A DNA stretch of 15,667 nucleotides, taken from positions 1-15,667 of the forward strand of contig CAMWKX010000011.1 of the NCBI GenBank assembly GCA_947174955.1, given 5' to 3'. A program made the position numbers and the translations under genes. Shown one piece after another: positions 5,878 through 11,667 of the stretch; positions within the stretch are counted from its first letter, which is position 1, and each line of letters starts with the position of its first letter. This DNA comes from an uncultured Clostridia bacterium. Lineage in GTDB: Bacteria > Bacillota > Clostridia > Christensenellales > Borkfalkiaceae. The notes under the pieces were generated by a model. It was not told where the DNA came from. It ran no database searches and worked only from the letters and a program-made list of their open reading frames with translations.

Positions 5878-7050
5878 ATGAATTACAGAGAAGAATCGCT
5901 GAAAAAACACGCCGAGTGGAAGGGCAAAATCGAAACGGTTTGCAGAGTGCCCACCGACAGCCGCGAGGCGCTGTCGCTTGCGTATACCCCTGGCGTAGCG
6001 GAACCCTGTCTCGCCATTCAGAGGGAGCCCGAAAAGAGCTTCGAACTCACCCGCCGCTGGAATACGGTCGCCGTCATAACCGACGGTACGGCAATTCTCG
6101 GTTTGGGCGATATCGGTCCCGAAGCGGGTATGCCCGTTATGGAGGGCAAGTGTGCTCTTTTCAAGGCGTACGGCGGCGTGGACGCGTTCCCCATATGCTT
6201 AAAGACCAAGGACCCCGACGAGATTGTAAAGACAATTAAAATCATTTCGGGCTCGTTCGGCGGCATTAATCTTGAAGATATTTCCGCTCCCCGCTGTTTC
6301 GAGGTGGAGACACGCCTCAAAGAGGAGCTGGACATTCCCGTCTTCCACGACGACCAGCACGGCACGGCAATCGTTATGACGGCGGCGCTCATCAATTCGT
6401 TAAAGCTTGTCGGCAAACGCAAGGAAGATTTGAAGGTGGTAATCAACGGCGCGGGCGCTGCGGGCATAGCCATAGGCAAAATGATTATGGCGTGGGGCGT
6501 TAAAGACCTGACTATGGTCGACCGCTTCGGCATTATCTGCGAGGGCGACGAGGGCTTGAACAGCGCGCACGCGGAGATTTCCAAGGTGACCAACCGCGCG
6601 CATCTTAAAGGCAAACTTGCCGACGCTATGAAGGGCGCGGACGTATTTATAGGCGTATCCGCTCCCAACTGCGTTACGAAGGAAATGGTGGCGTCTATGG
6701 CGGACAAGGCTATCGTGTACACGTGCGCCAACCCCGTTCCCGAAATTCAGCGGCAGGACGCGCTGGACGCGGGCGCGTACATAGTCGGCACGGGTTCTTC
6801 CGAGCATCCCAACCAGATAAACAACGTGCTCGTGTTCCCCGGACTTTTCCGCGGCGCGCTGGACGTGCGTGCGAAAACCGTCAACCGCGAAATGATGATT
6901 GCGGCGGCGGAGGGGATAGCTTCGTGCGTGACGGATAAGCAACTTTCCCGCGACTACATTCTGCCCTATGCGTACGACAAGAGTGCGCACGACTGCGTTG
7001 CCAAAGCGGTGGCGGAGGCGGCAAGAAAGACGGGCGTGGCTAAAATTTAA
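5878..7050 (+). CDS. Malic enzyme (oxaloacetate-decarboxylating malate dehydrogenase)
   Basis: 390 residues from ATG 5878, with AGGAG (5866-5870) 7 nt upstream; the longer in-frame start at 5824 lies inside the promoter. It converts malate to pyruvate and CO2 with reduction of NAD(P), in the cytoplasm. Key parts of the short bacterial form are present: LAYTPGVAEPC with Y36, TDGTAILGLGDIGPEAGMPV (68-87), EGKCALFK with K91, GGINLEDISAPRCFEVE with E133 and D134, PVFHDDQHGTAIV with the metal-binding aspartates 158-159, and the Rossmann NGAGAAGIAIG (190-200). The C-terminal signature SSEHPNQINNVLVFPGLFRG is intact. NAD versus NADP preference cannot be decided from sight. It stands alone between its own promoter and a strong terminator. 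Its neighbours suggest no pathway link. Confidence 0.96.
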   Translation: MNYREESLKKHAEWKGKIETVCRVPTDSREALSLAYTPGVAEPCLAIQREPEKSFELTRRWNTVAVITDGTAILGLGDIGPEAGMPVMEGKCALFKAYGGVDAFPICLKTKDPDEIVKTIKIISGSFGGINLEDISAPRCFEVETRLKEELDIPVFHDDQHGTAIVMTAALINSLKLVGKRKEDLKVVINGAGAAGIAIGKMIMAWGVKDLTMVDRFGIICEGDEGLNSAHAEISKVTNRAHLKGKLADAMKGADVFIGVSAPNCVTKEMVASMADKAIVYTCANPVPEIQRQDALDAGAYIVGTGSSEHPNQINNVLVFPGLFRGALDVRAKTVNREMMIAAAEGIASCVTDKQLSRDYILPYAYDKSAHDCVAKAVAEAARKTGVAKI

Positions 7051-7068
7051 TATTATTAATCGGGCTTT

Positions 7069-7105
7069 AAAAGCGGCGACGGCAACCAACCGTCGCCGCT
7101 TTTTT
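7069..7105 (+). terminator. Intrinsic terminator after malic enzyme
   Basis: AAAAGCGGCGACGG (7069-7082), 7-nt loop, CCGTCGCCGCTTTT (7090-7103) and continuing T-run: a perfect 14-bp, GC-rich stem, 18 nt after the stop codon. Confidence 0.93.
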
Positions 7106-7123
7106 GCTGCAATAAATTTCAAA

Positions 7124-7133
7124 TATCGACAAT
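7124..7133 (-). promoter_or_regulatory. Candidate 0A box (Spo0A binding site)
   Basis: On the minus strand ATTGTCGATA matches the TTGTCGAAA-type 0A box at TTGTCGA. It lies about 135 bp upstream of the spo0A -35 box. Spo0A autoregulates in Bacillus, but one seven-base match is weak evidence. Confidence 0.3.
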
Positions 7134-7250
7134 AACGGTTAAAATGCGTCGGTTTTGTGACGGTATAATTTACTACGTAACAGCAAAATTTAAACGGATT
7201 CGCCCCTTTCCGACATTATTTGATAAAATAATATTTAATATTCAATAAAT

Positions 7251-7260
7251 ATTGTACAAT
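7251..7260. promoter_or_regulatory. Palindrome next to the spo0A promoter
   Basis: ATTGTACAAT is a perfect 10-bp palindrome ending 6 bases before the -35 box, in a very AT-rich stretch that also has AATATT twice. The position would suit an operator or activator site; the regulator is unknown. Confidence 0.4.
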
Positions 7261-7266
7261 AATCCC

Positions 7267-7295
7267 TTGACCTTTGTAAAAACGTGTATTATAAT
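7267..7295 (+). promoter_or_regulatory. Promoter of spo0A
   Basis: TTGACC (7267-7272), 17-nt spacer, TATAAT (7290-7295): near-consensus sigma-A type. Predicted start is about 7302. AAAAGGAG (7312-7319) follows in the leader. I see no sigma-H-type promoter with confidence. Confidence 0.82.
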
Positions 7296-7333
7296 AAAAT
7301 CACAAATAGATAAAAGGAGAAAATTGTAGCGGT

Positions 7334-8098
7334 ATGCATAAAATAGTCATTCTGGAAAGTAACGAAGAATTTTTGGGCGAGCTGAGCAAATGCTTTGAGG
7401 AGCAGGCGGATTTTAACGTGTGCGGGGTCAGCGGCAGCGGAAGCGTGGGAGTGGGGCTTATCAGTCAGTACAAGCCCGACGTGGTCGTTCTGGACACGGT
7501 GCTTTCGGGCGAGGACGGGTTCGGCGTTATGAAGCACGTCAAGGAAAATCTGCCCTCGTGCAGTATCTTCGTGGTGTCCGGTTTTACCGACGACAAGCTC
7601 GTAAGCAAGGCGATTGCCCGCGGCGCAAAGTACTATTTCGTAAAACCCGTTGCGGCTTCGACTATATGCGACAGAGTCAAGGACGTTTTGGAGGAGCAGT
7701 CGACCGAATATATGGTTGCCTCGCAGGCGAGGGACAAGCGCAGGGTAAATTCGCTCGACGAAAAGATAAGCAATATCTTCATTTCAATAGGAATACCGCC
7801 GCACATTATGGGTTACCAGTATCTGCGCGAGGGTATTAAAATGACCGTTGCCGATCCGTCTATAATCAACAACGTGACCAAGCGGCTCTATCCCGAAATA
7901 GGCGAAAAGTATAAAACGACGGCGAGCAAGGTGGAAAGGGCGATAAGGCACGCAATCGAAGTCGCCTGGAACAGAGGCAGAATCGAGGCGATAAATTCCA
8001 TATTCGGCGTGCGCGTTTACATAGGCGTGGAGCGTCCGACCAACTCGGAATTTATTGCTCTGGTTGCCGACAAGCTCATTTTCGAGGGGCTCAATTAA
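7334..8098 (+). CDS. spo0A: Spo0A, sporulation response regulator
   Basis: 254 residues. Spo0A is the phosphorylation-controlled transcription factor that commits Bacillota to endospore formation and binds 0A boxes. Residues 1-120 are a receiver domain: phospho-acceptor D54 in VVVLDTV, S82 (VVSGF) and K104 (FVKP). Residues 143-250 are the Spo0A-specific DNA-binding domain, with GYQYLREGI (160-168), TTASKVERAIRHAIEVAW (195-212, recognition helix region) and RPTNSEFIALVADKL (234-248), all very close to Bacillus Spo0A. Odd points: the N-terminal acidic pair (DD in Bacillus) reads E8-S9, and the Shine-Dalgarno sequence is 14 nt from the ATG, longer than usual, though no other in-frame start fits. 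spoIVB, the usual upstream neighbour, is replaced here by malic enzyme. tilS follows after 52 nt. Confidence 0.97.
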   Translation: MHKIVILESNEEFLGELSKCFEEQADFNVCGVSGSGSVGVGLISQYKPDVVVLDTVLSGEDGFGVMKHVKENLPSCSIFVVSGFTDDKLVSKAIARGAKYYFVKPVAASTICDRVKDVLEEQSTEYMVASQARDKRRVNSLDEKISNIFISIGIPPHIMGYQYLREGIKMTVADPSIINNVTKRLYPEIGEKYKTTASKVERAIRHAIEVAWNRGRIEAINSIFGVRVYIGVERPTNSEFIALVADKLIFEGLN

Positions 8099-8112
8099 AT
8101 TACTCAAAAAAC

Positions 8113-8141
8113 TTGCGCGCGGCGGCGTGAAGATGTATAAT
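8113..8141 (+). promoter_or_regulatory. Candidate promoter of tilS (leaderless arrangement)
   Basis: TTGCGC (8113-8118), 17-nt spacer, TATAAT (8136-8141). The ATG at 8151 comes 9 nt after the -10, so a transcript from here would have almost no leader. The -35 box is weak, and read-through from spo0A is also possible. Confidence 0.55.
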
Positions 8142-8150
8142 CATAGCGAT

Positions 8151-9488
8151 ATGAAAGTTAATCTTCAACCCTATGCAAACAAGAAAATATGCGTAGCCGT
8201 CTCGGGTGGCAAGGACAGTATGGCACTGCTGCACTACCTTAATGCGCACGCAAAGGAATACGGAATTACTCTTTCGGCTCTCAACTGCGACCACGGTATG
8301 AGGGGAGAGGCGAGCGAGCGCGACAGTGCGTTCGTTGCGGCATATTGCGGGGGTAACGGCATAGAATTGCACTCTTTTAAGGTTGAAAAGGGGTATTTTA
8401 AGAACGAAGTCGGCGCGCGTATGTGGCGATTGCACTGCTATAACGAGGTATTGAACGAGGGTGCGGCTGATTTTATTGCGACCGCGCATCACTTAAACGA
8501 TAACGCCGAAACCGTGCTTTTCAATCTTGCGAGAGGAACGGCGCTTTCGGGTATGACGGGTATAACCGATTTGCCTGCGCTGGGACTTATCCGACCGCTT
8601 ATCGGCTGTTCGCGCAAAGAGATTGACGAATATATAGAGGAAAATAATATCCCGTTCGTAACCGACGAAAGCAACTTTACGGACGACTATACGCGCAATA
8701 AAATCAGGCACAACGTACTGCCCGCGCTGGAAGAGGCGGTGCCCGGTGCGACGGGCAGTATCTTCCGTTTTTCGCGCCTTGCCGACGAATACGACGAGTA
8801 TTTCAAAAGGCAGGCGGAAAAGATTTTGGTACACCGACCTGTGCACGGCTTTCTTATTAAACCCTGTGAAGAGCGCGTGATTTTCCGCCGTGCAGCTTAC
8901 GAATGCGTCGCCGGGTGGTTGCAGTGCAAGGATTATACTGCCGAACACTTTGATAAGCTTTACGAATTGCAGTCGATGGAAAACGGCAAGAAGTTTGAGT
9001 TTTTAGGCTTGACCGCAATCAAGGAAGAGGGCGGCGTGGCAATCGTTCAAGATTATATGTTGAAATTCGAAGCGGAGGGAATGCCGTTCAGGTACAATTT
9101 CGACTGGGATTGCGAGTGCTATTATATGGGTCAGCTTGCGTGCGCCGAGTACGAGAAGTATCTGTCCGACGCGCTGGAACTCATTGACCCGAACGTGCCG
9201 ACTAAAATTTTAAAATACGACGTGGACAAGATACCTGAAAGCGCGGTTATCCGCTTTAAGCGCGAGGGTGACAAATTCACCAAATTCGGCGGCGGAACCA
9301 AGAGCCTTTCGGACTATCTTACCGACAAAAAGGTGCCTCAGAGTCTGCGCGCCACCCTGCCTTTGGTGTGCGACGGCAGCGACGTTTTAATAGTGGGGGG
9401 AGTGGAAATTTCGGACAAAGTCAAGTTGGACGACAGCACGGAAAACTGCGGAGTTTTTATCTGCGCAGACCCGTTTAAAATGAGTTAA
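8151..9488 (+). CDS. tilS: tRNA(Ile)-lysidine synthase TilS
   Basis: 445 residues. TilS uses ATP and lysine to convert C34 of the CAU-anticodon tRNA-Ile2 to lysidine, so that it reads AUA as isoleucine and is no longer charged with methionine. It is normally essential. The N-terminal PP-loop is clear: VAVSGGKDSMALLHYL with SGGKDS at 18-23, then NCDHGMRG and ATAHHLNDNAETVLFNLARG, the TilS-type signature, and the RNKIRHNVLP motif. The C-terminal TilS domain ends with SLSDYLTDKKVPQSLRATLP and VLIVGGVEIS. Starts at 8055 (inside spo0A) and 8133 (overlapping the -10 box, no ribosome binding site) are less likely than 8151, though 8133 cannot be excluded. No Shine-Dalgarno sequence precedes 8151. 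Its substrate tRNA-Ile2 is not in the window; both CAT tRNAs here look like methionine tRNAs. Confidence 0.95.
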   Translation: MKVNLQPYANKKICVAVSGGKDSMALLHYLNAHAKEYGITLSALNCDHGMRGEASERDSAFVAAYCGGNGIELHSFKVEKGYFKNEVGARMWRLHCYNEVLNEGAADFIATAHHLNDNAETVLFNLARGTALSGMTGITDLPALGLIRPLIGCSRKEIDEYIEENNIPFVTDESNFTDDYTRNKIRHNVLPALEEAVPGATGSIFRFSRLADEYDEYFKRQAEKILVHRPVHGFLIKPCEERVIFRRAAYECVAGWLQCKDYTAEHFDKLYELQSMENGKKFEFLGLTAIKEEGGVAIVQDYMLKFEAEGMPFRYNFDWDCECYYMGQLACAEYEKYLSDALELIDPNVPTKILKYDVDKIPESAVIRFKREGDKFTKFGGGTKSLSDYLTDKKVPQSLRATLPLVCDGSDVLIVGGVEISDKVKLDDSTENCGVFICADPFKMS

Positions 9489-9578
9489 ACGGCATATATA
9501 TGGGGGTTAATTAAAAAAATGCATACTTTTTTAAGGGCTGTACATACTAATCGTACAACTTTAAAGGAGTAATTTTAA

Positions 9579-9836
9579 ATGGTCATTGCAAATTTAATTA
9601 GTTACGTACTGGTGCTTCTCGGCGCCGTTAACTGGGGACTTGTCGGCATATTCGACTTCAACCTGGTAGGCTGGGTATTCGGCGGAACCCGTTCGGTAGG
9701 CGCGATTATCGTCTACGTGATTTTGACAATTGCGGCAATCTGGCTGATCATCTCGCCCATCGTTACGGGCAGAGGTCTGTTGCTTACGATTGACCCCGAA
9801 AGAAACCACGATAAGACGGTCAGCGAAAAGTACTGA
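9579..9836 (+). CDS. DUF378 family small membrane protein
   Basis: 85 residues with two membrane segments (about 3-25 and 38-60). The family signature LVLLGAVNWGLVGIFDFNLV (11-30) is followed by the short loop and the second helix; DUF378 proteins are usually 65-80 residues. The function is not known. AAAGGAG (9563-9569) stands 9 nt before the ATG and fixes the start. The upstream gap of 90 nt contains the inverted repeat TGTAC-N9-GTACA (9539-9557), but I see no convincing -35/-10 pair. The charged C-terminal tail (DPERNHDKTVSEKY) probably faces the cytoplasm. Confidence 0.9.
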   Translation: MVIANLISYVLVLLGAVNWGLVGIFDFNLVGWVFGGTRSVGAIIVYVILTIAAIWLIISPIVTGRGLLLTIDPERNHDKTVSEKY

Positions 9837-9838
9837 GA

Positions 9839-9886
9839 ATAACAAAAGAGCCTCGCGGCAATTCAGCCGCGAGGCTCTTTTGTTAT
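9839..9886. terminator. Bidirectional terminator, perfect 21-bp stem
   Basis: Arms 9839-9859 and 9866-9886 are exact reverse complements around a 6-nt loop, with A-rich and T-rich outer ends. It separates the DUF378 gene from the convergent minus-strand gene whose stop is only 5 nt further, so it can serve both. Confidence 0.95.
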
Positions 9887-9891
9887 GTAAT

Positions 9892-11382
9892 TCAATCGAT
9901 AGTCGGTTGCTCTTCGGGAAGCGCCTCCTGCTCGTCCGTAGCCGCAACTTCAAGTGCTGCAAGCACCGCGGGCGCTTCGGGTTCTGCGGGAGCTTCCGCC
10001 CCGCGTTCCGCAAGCTTTGCAAGCACGACCTTGCGAAGGCTAAGGAAAGCGCGGTACAATCCGTAGAACGCAAAGAACAGACAGACGTAAGCTATGTAAA
10101 CCAAAATCACGTAGAAGACGTTTATGTGCCTGAACGCGCCGCCGAGGGGGATAAGGTTGGGCACTGCGAACGGCAGGGGATTTACCTGCGTGAAAGCATA
10201 ATTCGGCGGAGTCATATCGAAGGGCAAGTCCGTGTCGGGGTTGATACCCTCGCCGACGCTCAGACCCATTCTTGTCAAGAAATCGGTGACCAACGCGCTG
10301 GACACGGCGGCAATGATAATTACCACGCAGTAATAGATAAGCGGGATAATGCAGTCTTTGATAGCAAATCTGTAATGCCCCAAAGCCGAGGGCAGAACGC
10401 ACAGCGCGAAAAGGAAACAGTGCGTCAAGCAGAAGTACAGAATGGAGTGACTTGCGAAAATGCCGTAATTACTCATACTGTCCTTGCCGAAGTAGACGAA
10501 CACGGTCAGTGCGCCCACGGCGTGGATAAAAAAGGAAATTGCGTACAGCACGCGCTTTTTTAAAATTACGGAAATGCTCGCGACGTACACGCCGATATTG
10601 CAGATAAACAGCGGCAGGCACGCAAACACCGTATAGTAAACGTTGTAGCCGTCGCCCATAACCATACTGTCCTTGCTGTGGTATTGCAGCAGAAGCGAGA
10701 TGGCGATAACCGCAAGGTACTTGTCCTGCTGTTCGCGCGTCTTGTTTTTTAAAAAGTAGTACAGCCCGACGGTCGTGCCGACAAGTACGCACAGCGCGAG
10801 GAAATGCCATAAAGTAAAATTATAAAACCGCAGAAAGCTGTCCGCGGGCACCTTGGAAATATCGAAAAAGTTTTCGAAGATATTCAAGGGCATAGAAAGA
10901 AGCAGTGCGAAGGGGAGGGCGATAAAAGACATCGCCTTAACCTTAAAACCGTCGCGCACGAAGAAAAGAGCGCAGCAGGCGGTCAACGCAACGTTCTCTG
11001 TAAAGAATAAAGTAATATTGAGCCACTTGGGGAAGCCGAGGTTGATTTTATTGAAAATCTCCTGTGCGGGCGTGTCCGCGGGGGGAACAATATTAAAAAA
11101 GTCGTTGAAAAGACAGCAACTTAATATAATAAATAGGGGAAGCACGTATTTGACGACGTCGGCAAAGCGGCGCACTCCGAAGAAGACCGCCGCCAAAATC
11201 AGTAAAATTCCCGCCTTTTTGACCCACTGGCTCAGACAGAAGAAAAAGCCGTAGGACGAAAAACGGTTGAAAATATAGTAATCGCCGACGGTGAAGGTTA
11301 AAAGCAGAGCGCACACGGCGCATATCCCGGCGCACGCGTATAACCCTGTGCGGGCGAATTTTTGTAAAGTCGTCTGTGTCAT
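9892..11382 (-). CDS. Polytopic membrane protein, YwaF-like in its C-terminal half
   Basis: 496 residues from ATG 11382, with roughly a dozen hydrophobic segments. The C-terminal half contains LPLFICNIGVYVASISVILK, then YAISFFIHAVGALTVFVYFG and HSILYFCLTHCFLFALCVL. This order (LPL..CN, helix, GA helix, then HS....TH helix) resembles YwaF/TMEM164-type proteins, which are about 230 residues. The N-terminal half has a similar layout (FFTENVALTACCALFFVRDG, LPFALLLSMPLNIFENFF), so the protein may be a fused or duplicated version. The last 40 residues are Ala/Glu/Pro-rich and acidic, probably a cytoplasmic tail. Function is unknown. The frame stays open 46 codons upstream to 11520, but that extension covers a perfect promoter, so I chose 11382. 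No Shine-Dalgarno sequence is present. Confidence 0.6.
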   Translation of the reverse strand: MTQTTLQKFARTGLYACAGICAVCALLLTFTVGDYYIFNRFSSYGFFFCLSQWVKKAGILLILAAVFFGVRRFADVVKYVLPLFIILSCCLFNDFFNIVPPADTPAQEIFNKINLGFPKWLNITLFFTENVALTACCALFFVRDGFKVKAMSFIALPFALLLSMPLNIFENFFDISKVPADSFLRFYNFTLWHFLALCVLVGTTVGLYYFLKNKTREQQDKYLAVIAISLLLQYHSKDSMVMGDGYNVYYTVFACLPLFICNIGVYVASISVILKKRVLYAISFFIHAVGALTVFVYFGKDSMSNYGIFASHSILYFCLTHCFLFALCVLPSALGHYRFAIKDCIIPLIYYCVVIIIAAVSSALVTDFLTRMGLSVGEGINPDTDLPFDMTPPNYAFTQVNPLPFAVPNLIPLGGAFRHINVFYVILVYIAYVCLFFAFYGLYRAFLSLRKVVLAKLAERGAEAPAEPEAPAVLAALEVAATDEQEALPEEQPTID

Positions 11383-11391
11383 ATCACGGAA

Positions 11392-11420
11392 ATTATATAT
11401 ATAATAATTAATTATGTCAA
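11392..11420 (-). promoter_or_regulatory. Consensus promoter of the YwaF-like gene (leaderless arrangement)
   Basis: On the minus strand TTGACA (11420-11415), exactly 17 nt, TATAAT (11397-11392): both boxes match consensus in all six positions. Only 9 nt separate the -10 from the ATG at 11382, so the mRNA leader should be about 0-4 nt. Confidence 0.85.
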
Positions 11421-11549
11421 ACGAAAAAGACAGACAAGATTTGGCAGTGCGGACCGCCCGCAGAGGGCAAAACGGGGGCGAAAAAGTGAAAAATAGGTGA
11501 AAAAAGCAAAATATTTCCAAAAATGCCTACTATTTTGTAAATGGTATTG

Positions 11550-11578
11550 TTGACACATTTCGGAGCGTGTGATAAAAT
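11550..11578 (+). promoter_or_regulatory. Strong promoter of the surface protein gene
   Basis: TTGACA (11550-11555), 17-nt spacer, TAAAAT (11573-11578), preceded by an extended -10 TGA. Upstream (11481-11523) are five A-tracts spaced on average near one helical turn, which may bend DNA or act as an UP-like element. The leader is about 83 nt. Confidence 0.82.
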
Positions 11579-11587
11579 AAATCGTGG

Positions 11588-11613
11588 ATAATAGCCCGTA
11601 TTGGGCGTATTAT
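11588..11613 (+). other. Hairpin at the 5' end of the surface-protein mRNA
   Basis: ATAATAGCCC (11588-11597), loop GTATT, GGGC then a bulged G (11607) and TATTAT (11608-11613): a 10-bp stem starting 2-4 nt after the predicted transcription start. Such 5'-terminal hairpins can slow RNA decay; that role is inferred. Confidence 0.5.
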
Positions 11614-11667
11614 GCAATTTTATAATGTAGAAAACATTTTCTTAGTTTTTTAAGGACGGTGTGAAAT

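Noticed and set aside
8055..8150. Longer starts for TilS at 8055 or 8133
   Set aside because: 8055 lies inside spo0A; 8133 overlaps the TATAAT and lacks a ribosome binding site. The SGGKDS motif position fits 8151.
9539..9557. TGTAC-N9-GTACA upstream of the DUF378 gene as an operator
   Set aside because: Five-base arms are common by chance, and no clear promoter could be placed next to them.
11383..11520. 46-codon N-terminal extension of the minus-strand membrane protein
   Set aside because: It would overlap a perfect -35/-10 promoter, has low-complexity residues and no ribosome binding site.
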